64,000 nucleotides of DNA, from the NCBI GenBank assembly GCA_035293985.1, contig DATGLS010000032.1, positions 124,001-188,000 on the forward strand, given 5' to 3'. Positions 26,111-37,611 of this stretch are shown here, in pieces. A program made the translations under genes and the position numbers. The stretch is from JAVDCA01 sp035293985 (GTDB lineage: Bacteria; Pseudomonadota; Alphaproteobacteria; Rhizobiales; Xanthobacteraceae). Below the pieces are notes generated by a model. The model did no database searches and was not told where the DNA came from. It was given only the letters and a program-made list of their open reading frames with translations. Position 1 is the first letter of the stretch. Each line of letters opens with the position of its first letter.

Positions 26111-28762
26111 ATGCGCACCGACCAGGATCAGCCCGTCCGCCTCGCCGACTATCAGCCGCCCAACTGGCTGGTCGAAACAGTCGAGCTCGACGTGTCGCTG
26201 CATCCGAACGCGACGCGGGTCCGCGCGACGCTCCGGCTCAAGCCCAACCCCGATTCGCCCGCGGCCGGCCCTCTCGCGTTCGACGGCGACGGGCTCGATC
26301 TGCAGTCGATCAAGCTCGACGGCGCGCCGCTCCCGCCGGAGAATTTCACTGCGACCCCCGACAAGCTGAGCATCGCGCAGCCGCCGCAGCGGCCATTCAC
26401 GCTCGAGATCGAAACGCTCGTCGACCCGACCGCCAACACGCAGCTCTCCGGCCTCTATCGCGCCGGCGCGACCTACTGCACGCAGTGCGAGGCGGAGGGC
26501 TTCCGCCGCATCACCTATTTTCCCGACCGGCCCGACGTGATGGCGGTCTACACCACACGCATCGAGGCCGAGAAGGCCGAGGCGCCGGTGCTGCTCTCCA
26601 ACGGCAATCCCGTCGAGGCCGGCGACGTCCCGGGCACCACGCGCCATTTCGCGGTGTGGCACGACCCCTTTCCGAAGCCGTCCTATTTGTTCGCGCTGGT
26701 CGGCGGCGATCTCGCGCATGTCGAGGACACGTTCTTCACCAAATCGGCGCGGCCCGTGACGCTGCGCATCTTCGTCGAGCCCGGCAAGGAGAGCCGCGCC
26801 GCATGGGCGATGGATTGCCTCAAGCGCGCGATGCGCTGGGACGAGGAGGCGTTCGGACGCGAGTACGATCTCGACATCTTCATGATCGTCGCGGTCTCGG
26901 CCTTCAACATGGGGGCGATGGAAAATAAGGGCCTCAACATCTTCAACGACAAGTACGTGCTGGCGACGCCCGAGACCGCGACCGATTTCGACTATGCCAA
27001 CATCGACGCGATCATCGCGCACGAATACTTCCACAACTGGACCGGCGACCGCATCACCTGCCGCGATTGGTTCCAGCTCTGCCTCAAGGAGGGCCTCACG
27101 GTCTTCCGCGACCAGGAATACACCTCCGACCAGCGCTCGCGCCCGGTCAAGCGCATCGCCGACGTGCGGGCGCTGCGCCTGATGCAGTTCGTCGAGGATG
27201 CCGGCCCCCTCGCCCACCCGGTGCGGCCCGAGGTCTATCGCGAGATCAACAACTTCTACACCGCGACCGTCTACGAGAAGGGAGCCGAGGTCGTGCGCAT
27301 GCTCAAGGTGCTGCTCGGCGCCGACGGCTTCCGCAAAGGCATGGACCTCTACTTCACGCGCCATGACGGGCATGCCGCGACGGTCGAGCAGTTCGTCGCC
27401 TGCTTCGCCGACGCGACCGGCACCGACCTTTCCCAGTTCATGCGCTGGTACCGTCAGGCCGGCACGCCCGAGGTCGCGGTGACGATCAGCCACGACCCCA
27501 AGGCGAAGACCTGCACGCTCGAGATCGCCCAGATGGTGCCGCCGACGCCCGGCCAGCCCGTGAAGGAGCCGGCGGTGATCCCACTGGCGCTCGGCCTCGT
27601 CGCGCCGGACGGCCGCGACATTCCGCTGCGGCTCGCCGACGGCCGCGCGATGGAGCACGGCGTCCTCACGCTGACGCGGCCGGCCGAGACCTTCGTGTTC
27701 ACCGATGTGCCCGAGCGGCCGGTCGCGTCGCTCAACCGCGGCTTCTCGGCGCCGATCAAGGTGCGCGCCAACCTCGGCGCCGAGGACCTGCAATTCCTCG
27801 CCGCGCACGACAGCGATTCGTTCAATCGCTGGCAGGCGCTGCAGACGCTGGCCACGACCTTGCTCACCGACAACGTCGCGGCGGTGCGCGCCGGCAAGCC
27901 GATGCGCAGCGATCCGGGCCTGATCGAGGCGCTCGCCGCCGTGCTCGCCGAGCCCGCGCTCGAGCCGGCCTTCGTCGCACAGATGCTGGCGGTCCCGACG
28001 GAAGCCGACATCGCGCGCGAGATCGGGCGCGACGTCGATCCGGACGCGATCCTCGCGGCGCGCAACGCGCTGCGCGCCGCGATCGGCAGCGCGCTCGGGC
28101 CGGCGCTGCGCGACATCTACCGCCGGTTCGCCGCGGCCGGCCCGTACAGCCCCGATGCGGCGTCCGCCGGACGGCGCACCGTCAAGAACGTCGCGCTCGA
28201 TCTCCTTGCCGCGTCCGGCAGCTCGGCCGCGATCGCGCTCGCCGCCCGGCAATACCAGACGGCGGACAACATGACCGACCGCATGGCCGCGATCGCGACC
28301 CTGTCGTTGCATCAGGTCGCCGAGCGGCAGGCCGCGATCGACGATTTCTACCGCCGCTTCGAAACCGATCCGCTGGTGATCGACAAATGGTTCGGGCTGC
28401 AGGCCGCGATTCCCGAGGCCGGCACCCTCGATCGCGTGCGCGCCCTCACCCGCCATCCGGCCTTCTCGCTGCGCAACCCGAATCGCGTGCGCGCGCTCAT
28501 CGGCGCGTTCGCGCAGGCGAACCAGACCCAGTTCAACCGCGCCGACGGCGCCGGCTATGCGTTCCTCGCCGACAACGTGCTGGCGCTCGATGACGCCAAC
28601 CCGCAGGTCGCCTCGCGCCTGATGACCGCCTTCCGGAGCTGGCGCGCGCTCGAGCCCGGCCGCCGCCGCAAGGCCGAGGCAGAGCTGCGGCGGGTGGCAG
28701 CCGCGCCTTCGCTTTCGACCGACGTGCGCGACATCGTCGAGCGCTCGCTCGCAGAGGCGTGA
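26111..28762 (+). CDS. pepN: Aminopeptidase N (M1 family)
   Basis: An 883-residue zinc aminopeptidase that removes N-terminal residues from peptides in the cytoplasm. The substrate-binding exopeptidase motif GAMENKGLNIFND has its Glu at about 271. The zinc site HEYFHNW has H304, E305 and H308. The third zinc ligand lies downstream in the helix LKEGLTVFRDQEY. A beta domain (about 440-545) and a large helical C-terminal domain follow, as in E. coli PepN. Length is normal. It is a single gene preceded by a divergent small secreted-protein gene. Confidence 0.96.
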   Translation: MRTDQDQPVRLADYQPPNWLVETVELDVSLHPNATRVRATLRLKPNPDSPAAGPLAFDGDGLDLQSIKLDGAPLPPENFTATPDKLSIAQPPQRPFTLEIETLVDPTANTQLSGLYRAGATYCTQCEAEGFRRITYFPDRPDVMAVYTTRIEAEKAEAPVLLSNGNPVEAGDVPGTTRHFAVWHDPFPKPSYLFALVGGDLAHVEDTFFTKSARPVTLRIFVEPGKESRAAWAMDCLKRAMRWDEEAFGREYDLDIFMIVAVSAFNMGAMENKGLNIFNDKYVLATPETATDFDYANIDAIIAHEYFHNWTGDRITCRDWFQLCLKEGLTVFRDQEYTSDQRSRPVKRIADVRALRLMQFVEDAGPLAHPVRPEVYREINNFYTATVYEKGAEVVRMLKVLLGADGFRKGMDLYFTRHDGHAATVEQFVACFADATGTDLSQFMRWYRQAGTPEVAVTISHDPKAKTCTLEIAQMVPPTPGQPVKEPAVIPLALGLVAPDGRDIPLRLADGRAMEHGVLTLTRPAETFVFTDVPERPVASLNRGFSAPIKVRANLGAEDLQFLAAHDSDSFNRWQALQTLATTLLTDNVAAVRAGKPMRSDPGLIEALAAVLAEPALEPAFVAQMLAVPTEADIAREIGRDVDPDAILAARNALRAAIGSALGPALRDIYRRFAAAGPYSPDAASAGRRTVKNVALDLLAASGSSAAIALAARQYQTADNMTDRMAAIATLSLHQVAERQAAIDDFYRRFETDPLVIDKWFGLQAAIPEAGTLDRVRALTRHPAFSLRNPNRVRALIGAFAQANQTQFNRADGAGYAFLADNVLALDDANPQVASRLMTAFRSWRALEPGRRRKAEAELRRVAAAPSLSTDVRDIVERSLAEA

Positions 28763-29015
28763 GCGGGCGCGACGCCCGACTCGAGTGTCCGAAATCGCAC
28801 CGTGGAGCCTGTGGCGCAGCCCCGGCTGCGTTACGTGAAAATCCGCGCCGCCCGGTAATTTCCTGCATCGGCGCGAAAGTAAGAATTTCTTAGAAATTTG
28901 ATTCGCGGACTCTCGACAAAGATTCGTCGATCGATTCAAATCGAAGTGATTCGGGCAGAGATGCGGCACATCCTCACCGAACACGGATGGGACGGTCCTG
29001 ATGGGGGAGGCCTGC

Positions 29016-31322
<2,307 letters not shown>

Positions 31323-31334
31323 GGCGCCTCGGCT

Positions 31335-32687
31335 CTAACGGTCCCGGTTCAAGCTTCTGAGCGCCGACAGCAGGTCGATATCGTCGATGGCGTCCTTGCC
31401 GGCGCGCGCCGCGATGCGCGCCGCTTCGTTCACGATCCATGCGACATCGCTCATCGGGCGGCCCGCCAGCCTGCCGGCAATGTCCGCTAGATTGCCGATC
31501 TCTCGGCGCGGGCGCTCGTCCAGCAACGCGCGCAGCACCGCATGAATATCATCCGCGTTCGGGTAGCCGACCTCGATGGCATAGTCGAACCGTCCTTTAC
31601 GGCACATCGCCGGATCGAGCGCGTCGCTACGGTTGGTGGTCGCGATGACCAGGATGCCGCTCTTGGCGGCATTTTCCACCATGCGCAGTAGCTCGGTGGT
31701 CTCCTCAACCTTGTGGTCATGGGTCAGCGGACCGCGATGGCTCGCGAGGGCGTCGATCTCCTCGACCGCAATCACCGCCGGCGCCTTGCCCTTGGCCTCG
31801 TCGAAGGCATCCCTGATCGCCTTCGCGGCCTGATGAACCAGTGGGCTCGCGATGCGGCCGAGATCGAGCGAGATGAGCGGCCGGCCGAGCGCGGCCACGA
31901 GCTTGGCGATGGCGTAGCTTTTGCCCGAGCCGGTCGGGCCGTGCAGCAGGACGCCGTTCGGCATCGCGACCTTGAGCGCGGCGTAGCGCGCCGGATCCGC
32001 GGCCGGCTCGAGGATGTGCTCGCGAAAGAACCGCTCGAGCCGCGGGTGCCCCGGCAACGCAAAGGCGGCCGGATCGATGGATCTGCCGCCGGTTGGCGCC
32101 GACCGGGCGTCGGGGCTGAACGCCGCGAGAAAATTCTCGATCTCCGCCGGCGTGAGCGCGGAGTTGATCGACCTGATCGACGCGGCGTCGCTGCGCTCGA
32201 CCCGCGCTCCGCCGAGAAGGATGTCGAGCGCGAGCGCATGCAGATCCTGCCCGGCGCTCGCTACCTGCGTCGGCAATGCCACCGCGAGCGTCGGCAGAAA
32301 TAGGGAGGCGCCGATGTCGCTGTCGGGAAACTCCGCGCGCAGCCGCCGGATCGAGCCGGCGAGCAGAGCCACGTCTCGCGCCCCCGGCAAGCCGAACCGC
32401 TGCGGCAGCTTGCGGACGACGGCGACCTCGTTGCTCCTGAGCAGTGTCCCCAGATAGCTTCTGCCGCCGAACGAGAAGGCCTGAAACGGGTGATGGTCCG
32501 GGCCGAGCAGGCGCGCGGCGCCGACCGCCGCAAGGCCGCCGCTCTCGAGCAGCAGATGGACACCTTCGCCCGTCCGGTCCTGGACGACCTGGTAGCCGGG
32601 CCCCTCGAGATTGAGGCGGCCGACGCTGCCGTTCGGCAGCCTCGCGCCGAGCGGCAACCAGGGAAACCCCGACTTGAGTCCCGACAT
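31335..32687 (-). CDS. AAA+ ATPase of the Hsp70-like chaperone operon
   Basis: A 450-residue protein. Residues 1-200 form an N-terminal region with no recognised domain. The classical AAA+ module has Walker A GPTGSGKS (250-257), Walker B VIAVEEID (305-312), sensor-1 ATTNRSDALD (N352), arginine-finger region MCRKGRFDYAIEVGYP (363-366) and a C-terminal helical lid. The nearest relatives are CDC48/FtsH/Vps4-type AAA unfoldases; no protease domain is attached. It starts 6 bases after the Hsp70-like gene and is last in the operon. It probably remodels or unfolds clients handed over by the Hsp70; this is inference from linkage. Confidence 0.85.
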   Translation of the reverse strand: MSGLKSGFPWLPLGARLPNGSVGRLNLEGPGYQVVQDRTGEGVHLLLESGGLAAVGAARLLGPDHHPFQAFSFGGRSYLGTLLRSNEVAVVRKLPQRFGLPGARDVALLAGSIRRLRAEFPDSDIGASLFLPTLAVALPTQVASAGQDLHALALDILLGGARVERSDAASIRSINSALTPAEIENFLAAFSPDARSAPTGGRSIDPAAFALPGHPRLERFFREHILEPAADPARYAALKVAMPNGVLLHGPTGSGKSYAIAKLVAALGRPLISLDLGRIASPLVHQAAKAIRDAFDEAKGKAPAVIAVEEIDALASHRGPLTHDHKVEETTELLRMVENAAKSGILVIATTNRSDALDPAMCRKGRFDYAIEVGYPNADDIHAVLRALLDERPRREIGNLADIAGRLAGRPMSDVAWIVNEAARIAARAGKDAIDDIDLLSALRSLNRDR

Positions 32688-32693
32688 GCCGGC

Positions 32694-35276
32694 TCACCAC
32701 TTCATCAGGCTGGCGAGCTCCGCCGCCGCGCCGGGTGCTTCGTCGATCCGAACCTGGTTGTCGCGCATTTGCTTGATCACCGCGTGCAAGCTGGCGAGAT
32801 CCTTGCGCTCGACCGCAAGCTCGCCGTTGCGCGCCAGGCTGTCATGATGCTCCTTGTCGATCGCGCGATGGCGCTCGCGCGCCACCGCCAGAAAGTAGTT
32901 GATCGTGAAGGCCGGCTGCTTCCACGCCTCGACGCTGAAGACATCACGTATCGCCACGAGCGACTTCGTTGCATCATACATGTTGCCCCGCGCGATCGCA
33001 CCCCGGGCGAGCCGCGTGAGCTGGTCGAACCGCTGCACAGCGGGCCCATCGACATAGGGGCGCACATGGGCGTTGAAAGCCATGACACAGCGATCGATCT
33101 CGCCGTTCAGGGTGTCGCCGACGTTTTCGGGGCGCGTCCTGATCTTGAAGATGTCATGGCGGATCAGACGCGCCTCTTCGGCAATGAGACGGCGCGTGTC
33201 CGCCTCGTAGGCGCTCCTGAGCTCCTGGCGTTGACGATCGATACGCGCGGCGAGATCGCGGCTCTCACGCGCGATCTTCGGGCCGAGCGTCCGCTCCGCC
33301 TCGGCGAGGTCGCGTTGCGCGACATCGAGCGCGGCCTTGGCCAGCGCCTCGCCCTCCGGCCCCTCGAAATTCTGCTGCGCGCGCTGGTATGTGAACATCT
33401 TCCCGGTCTTGAACCGGCGGCCGATGCCTTGCCCCTTCACCTCGAGCTCGCAATCGAGCAGGCCGTTGTGGTCTACGGTCCAGTGGATCCGCACATGGTC
33501 GCCGCGGCGCACCACCTCGTCGCGATCGAGATCGGAGGCCGCGATCCGGAAGGCACCGATATGCAGGGCGAGCTGCGGCTCGACCACGTCCGGCTCGCGC
33601 TGGTAGGCGTCGAACACGAGCTCGCCGCCATCGCCCGGCCGCAGGTCGGTGGCGGCGCGGAAATCCTTGACGCCACTCGCCGGCAGCGGGTGGCCCTTCT
33701 CGATCAGGTCGTCGAGCGCGTTGCGCTCGGTGCCGAGCGGGCCCTCGATGATCTTGACCGCAATCGTGTGGGTCAGCGGCGCACCGGATGCGGCGGCGTC
33801 GACCCGCCGGACCGTGAGCACCGTCTCGGCCTGCGGGATCGGCGCCCCCATGGCGTCAAGCACGGTGATGCGAAAGCGGTTGTCGCCGCGCTTACCGAGC
33901 GGAACGTCGTTGATCGCGCTGGTCGCGTCGAGATCGAGCTGTCCGGATGTCCAACCCGCGTCGCTGTCGAGCTGGATCCGATAGCCTTTGCCGACCATGT
34001 CGGCGACCGGGCGCAAACGAATGCGGATGCGGTTATCGGCGGTGCGCTCCGGGTAGCCGTACTCGATCTCGAACGGACCGTCAGTCCGTGTCGTCGCCCT
34101 TGCAGGCTTCGGTGCGGATGCGCCGGATGTCCACTCGCGGCTCTCGGCGAAAATCGCGGCCCCGACCGCGACCGCGGTCATCGGATCCGACGCAAGATCC
34201 GGCGCAATCCCGAGTCTATCGGGAACGCGGCTGCGAATGATCGGCATCCGGGTCGGTCCGCCGATGAGAACGATTCTATCGATGTCGGAAGGCGCATAGC
34301 CACTATCCGCGACCAGCTTGCGGCAGACATCGATCGAGCGATCGACATGATCGGCGATCAAGCTCTCGACCTGGTCCCGGCTCAGTGGAATGTCGAGATA
34401 GATCTCCTGCCCGGCACGATCGCGCGTCGCGATCTGCTGCTCGTCGGCGAAGATAGTGCTCGTCGGCTGAGCGGAGACCTCGATCTTCGCCTTCTCGGCG
34501 TAGAAGGCCGCGATGCGCAGGACGCGGGCGTAGGCGGGATCGTTCTGCAGGTCCTCCGGCAGATCGAACTTCTCGCGCAGCCACGGCCGCACCAGCGCGT
34601 TGACGAGCGCGCGATCGAAATCCGTTCCGCCAAGCATGTTGACCCCGGCATGCCCGACGATGTTGACGGTCCCGCCGACGCTCTGGACGATGGCTGCATC
34701 GAAGGTGCCCCCGCCAAGGTCGTAGACCAGGAACTGCCCGTCGGCGAGCGGCGCACCGGTGCGCCCGCGTTCGGCGAGCGACGCCATGGCGGCGGCGATC
34801 GGCTCCTGCAGGAGGCCGACATTGTCGATTCCGGCGAGGCTCGCGGCCCGCATCGTGGCTTCGGACTGCATCTGGTTGAACGCGGCCGGGATGGTGATGA
34901 TAGTTCCTTGCGTCTCGAACGCATCGGCGCCGGTCTGTGCGTCCATCCGGGCTTGCGCGACCAGCGCCTTGAGCACCTCGCTGCTCGCCTCCTCGGGCGT
35001 CATCGAGCGGTCGGCGCCCTTGAAGGTGACCGGGCTGCTCGTCCCCATCAGCCGCTTGAACCGCTTGGCGACATTCTCGGGCGAAAAGGCATCCTGCTCA
35101 TAAGCGCGCTTGCCGACGAACATGGCGCCGCGCCGGTCGATCATCAGCGCGCTCGGCAGCACATCGTAGCCGTCGGTGGTCTTGAATACCCGCAGCTCGC
35201 GGCCATCATTGCCCGCAATGGCCGAGTTCGACGTGCCGAGATCGATGCCGAGATACATGCCCGTAGTCCCGCTCAC
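32694..35276 (-). CDS. Hsp70-family protein with divergent, extended C-terminus
   Basis: An 860-residue protein. Residues 1-380 are an Hsp70/actin-fold ATPase: phosphate-1 GIDLGTSNSAIAG, connect-1 LLQEPIAAAM, phosphate-2 VYDLGGGTFDAAIV, adenosine loop IVLIGGPTRMPII, connect-2 VAVGAAIFAE. The usual interdomain linker DVLLLDV is absent and replaced by a Ser/Ala/Thr-rich stretch (381-400). Residues 400-640 are beta-rich, with immunoglobulin-like character, and about 650-860 is helical, making it some 220 residues longer than DnaK. The stop codon of the upstream small gene overlaps this start. It is distinct from the housekeeping DnaK and probably has its own clients. Confidence 0.9.
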   Translation of the reverse strand: MSGTTGMYLGIDLGTSNSAIAGNDGRELRVFKTTDGYDVLPSALMIDRRGAMFVGKRAYEQDAFSPENVAKRFKRLMGTSSPVTFKGADRSMTPEEASSEVLKALVAQARMDAQTGADAFETQGTIITIPAAFNQMQSEATMRAASLAGIDNVGLLQEPIAAAMASLAERGRTGAPLADGQFLVYDLGGGTFDAAIVQSVGGTVNIVGHAGVNMLGGTDFDRALVNALVRPWLREKFDLPEDLQNDPAYARVLRIAAFYAEKAKIEVSAQPTSTIFADEQQIATRDRAGQEIYLDIPLSRDQVESLIADHVDRSIDVCRKLVADSGYAPSDIDRIVLIGGPTRMPIIRSRVPDRLGIAPDLASDPMTAVAVGAAIFAESREWTSGASAPKPARATTRTDGPFEIEYGYPERTADNRIRIRLRPVADMVGKGYRIQLDSDAGWTSGQLDLDATSAINDVPLGKRGDNRFRITVLDAMGAPIPQAETVLTVRRVDAAASGAPLTHTIAVKIIEGPLGTERNALDDLIEKGHPLPASGVKDFRAATDLRPGDGGELVFDAYQREPDVVEPQLALHIGAFRIAASDLDRDEVVRRGDHVRIHWTVDHNGLLDCELEVKGQGIGRRFKTGKMFTYQRAQQNFEGPEGEALAKAALDVAQRDLAEAERTLGPKIARESRDLAARIDRQRQELRSAYEADTRRLIAEEARLIRHDIFKIRTRPENVGDTLNGEIDRCVMAFNAHVRPYVDGPAVQRFDQLTRLARGAIARGNMYDATKSLVAIRDVFSVEAWKQPAFTINYFLAVARERHRAIDKEHHDSLARNGELAVERKDLASLHAVIKQMRDNQVRIDEAPGAAAELASLMKW

Positions 35277-35635
35277 GCCTCGATCGACAGCACGACCTTG
35301 CCGGATAGGATCACGCGCATGTCGCGGATCACTGCCGGCTCCAATGTGCGCTCGACCGTTGCGGCCGCCGCATCGCCGAGCTCGTCGCCGTTGATCGCCG
35401 ACGCCGGCAGGTTGACCTCGAACGGCATGCCGTCGAACGCCTGCAGCGACATTTCCTGCTCGTCGAGCAGCGTCTCGAGCTGCCCCGCGAGATACCGCGC
35501 CTGCGACGCGATCCGCTCGCGGGCGCTGTCCGGCACCGTCTCGATCGCCCGCTCGACGAGCCGCAGCAGCTTCCAGTATTCCACCGCCAGCCGCGCCAGC
35601 GCCGCCTCCGGCACCATCATCTCCGGAACGGTCAT
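35273..35635 (-). CDS. Small GrpE-like protein partner of the Hsp70 gene
   Basis: A 120-residue acidic protein. Residues 10-60 form one or two helices (AALARLAVEYWKLLRLVERA). The C-terminal half (QAFDGMPFEVNLPAS, TVERTLEPAVIRDMRVILSG, KVVLSIEA) follows the layout of the GrpE beta domain, where a 'FDP..H' turn is followed by short strands ending in an 'LRPA.V.V' strand. The long GrpE coiled-coil stalk is missing. Its stop overlaps the Hsp70 start by four bases (ATGA), which implies translational coupling. A minimal nucleotide-exchange factor is the best guess, from context and weak similarity. Confidence 0.7.
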   Translation of the reverse strand: MTVPEMMVPEAALARLAVEYWKLLRLVERAIETVPDSARERIASQARYLAGQLETLLDEQEMSLQAFDGMPFEVNLPASAINGDELGDAAAATVERTLEPAVIRDMRVILSGKVVLSIEA

Positions 35636-35688
35636 GACGGCCTCGATGGCGTTGATGGAATCAGCATGACCCGCTCATCCATTTTCGC

Positions 35689-37419
35689 TCAATCTCCGGC
35701 GGCATCGCGCATGCGACCGGCGGCACTATCCTCCCGCCACCGGCTGGCGATGGCGAATCCCTCGCCCTCGAGGCGATACCGTGCGGCGGAAGCCTCGTGA
35801 TTGATGACGCTCTGGTCGCCGGGATTGCCCTGCACTCGAGCGCACCTCGCACGCCAATCCTCGACGCGTCGATCGTGCTCCGCCTTATCGACCGGGGTCA
35901 GCATCACGGTCCGCATCGCATCGAGGCGGACCTTTTGGAACGCGCAATAGCGCAGGTTCCCGCGCGTGCCAGTGACCGTGCCAATGGCCGGCTGCTCCTC
36001 AGCGCCATTGTCATACTTGAATGTCGGCGGGGGTGCATACCCGTAAGGTGACTGTGGCAATGGACCGAACGCCGACGATGGGGCTGATGGATACGAGGGC
36101 GTCACCGGGATATAGGCCGGCAGGGTCGGCGAGCTCGGCGATGAGAGCCGCACCAACGTCGATAGGGCGATGGCCAAGCCGACAGCGATCGAGCCCGCCA
36201 CGTTCTTGGCCCGCTGCGAGCGGTTGGCCTCGATCTTCGTTCTCGTCTCACGCAAGCTCGTCGCGCTGGCAGCATCCGGCGCGCGCGCGAGCATCTGATC
36301 GACGAGCGCGAGGGCCCTGTCCCATTGACGGGCCCCCAGCGCCTGCTTGAGCTGATCATTGATGCCGGTCCATTCGAGCGCCGCGAAATCCTGGCGTGAT
36401 TGCGCAAGCGCCCCCGGAACGTGATTGAAGAGACGGACACAGGCCTGGCTCAGACGCTGGGCGATGCCGAATTGACGGTTCTCGTTGCACAGCCAGATGT
36501 AGAGATTGCGAACCTGCTGGTAGACCTCGCCCGACGCGGCGTCGTCGCGGTTGCGGTGCGCCTCGTAGAGCTGCAGCGGCCGTACGATCTCGTCCCAGCC
36601 GGCGAGCGCAAGGACGATCTGCTCGGCCACGCGCTCGTTCGCAGGCTCGCGCCGTTGCGCCTGGCACGCCGCCATGACGTTCTCGCGGCGGCGCGACAGC
36701 TCGGACGCCGATACCCGGCCGTAGACGCGAAGAAAGAGGTCGAGCCGATCGATCGCGGCCGCATCCCGGCCCTCAAGGGTGCGCTCGACGAGCGTCGCGA
36801 CGGTCGTCGCAAGGGTCGCGTCCCCGCTCGACGCGTAGACGACCGCGCGAGCCTGCTGCTCTGCCAGCTGCGCGAGCGCGAGGTCGACGGTCGTGGCGTC
36901 GGCCTTGGCGGCGCCCGCCGCCTCGCGCGCCGCGGCGATAGCCTCGACCACACGGCCAGCGGCGATCGCGGCCTGCGCGTGCAGCAGGTCCAGCATGGCG
37001 TCGAGGCCCGGCGTCCTCGCGCCGAGATGCGCCGAGAGGTTCGAGCGCGGCAGCGCATCGAGCTCGCGGATTTCTTCGGCCAACGCCGCCCGATCGGCCC
37101 CTGACCTCAGCTTGGCGACCAGGTGGCTGGCAAGCGAAGGAGGCACCCCGAGCAGGCCGCCGACCTCGGCATCGACGCGTAATCTCGGCGAGAGCAGGCA
37201 CTGCTGCGCGCGGGCGAGCACCTCGGCGGGAGCCCGCGCCTCCTCGACAGCGTCCTCGTAGGCCCCCTTGATCGTCTGGGCGCTCGCGTCCATCGCGACT
37301 TGAAGCAGGACGAACGGGTTCGCCAGCAGGTCGAAGCCGGCGTCACAGGGGGTCGATGAGCCACCCGACGCGCGCGGATCCGCGGCGGCCGCATCAATGT
37401 GATCTAGCAGGCCGCTCAT
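35689..37419 (-). CDS. Membrane-anchored protein with J-like N-terminus, first gene of the Hsp70 operon
   Basis: A 576-residue protein. Residues 34-91 (NPFVLLQVAMDASAQTIKGA, then AQQCLLSPRLRVDAEVGGLL) match the NPF-x-LLG pattern of J-domain-like segments, but the HPD tripeptide that activates Hsp70 is absent. A long helical repeat region (100-400) has TPR-like helices such as ARQWDRALALVDQMLARAP. One membrane helix lies at 405-425, with a Pro/Tyr/Ser-rich linker after it. The final region carries cysteines in LRYCAFQKVRLDAMR and VEDWRARCARV. Topology suggests a cytoplasmic J-like/TPR part and a periplasmic tail. The next gene begins 53 bases downstream. Confidence 0.78.
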   Translation of the reverse strand: MSGLLDHIDAAAADPRASGGSSTPCDAGFDLLANPFVLLQVAMDASAQTIKGAYEDAVEEARAPAEVLARAQQCLLSPRLRVDAEVGGLLGVPPSLASHLVAKLRSGADRAALAEEIRELDALPRSNLSAHLGARTPGLDAMLDLLHAQAAIAAGRVVEAIAAAREAAGAAKADATTVDLALAQLAEQQARAVVYASSGDATLATTVATLVERTLEGRDAAAIDRLDLFLRVYGRVSASELSRRRENVMAACQAQRREPANERVAEQIVLALAGWDEIVRPLQLYEAHRNRDDAASGEVYQQVRNLYIWLCNENRQFGIAQRLSQACVRLFNHVPGALAQSRQDFAALEWTGINDQLKQALGARQWDRALALVDQMLARAPDAASATSLRETRTKIEANRSQRAKNVAGSIAVGLAIALSTLVRLSSPSSPTLPAYIPVTPSYPSAPSSAFGPLPQSPYGYAPPPTFKYDNGAEEQPAIGTVTGTRGNLRYCAFQKVRLDAMRTVMLTPVDKAEHDRRVEDWRARCARVQGNPGDQSVINHEASAARYRLEGEGFAIASRWREDSAAGRMRDAAGD

Positions 37420-37611
37420 CGTCCCGACCCCGAAAGGAATGCCGCCACGACGGCAGACAGGCCCCAGACATGACCCCGGAAGTGGACCGCGGTGGCGTCA
37501 GAGGATATTTGCGAATTCAACCGAGGGTCGTCAATGGCAAAGGATATCGTGATTTTCCGCATTCTGCCGAGTGTCACCGTCCGGTCACTACCGGTGATGC
37601 AGGGCCCGCGA

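Noticed and set aside
28764..28778. Short hairpin CGGGCG-CGA-CGCCCG just after pepN
   Set aside because: Only six base pairs and no T run; too weak to call a terminator.
32490..35669. A 1059-codon forward open frame antisense to the Hsp70-like gene
   Set aside because: No similarity, no ribosome site, and an Arg/Ala/Asp-heavy composition expected from reading GC-rich codons on the opposite strand; the reverse-strand Hsp70 motifs are unambiguous.
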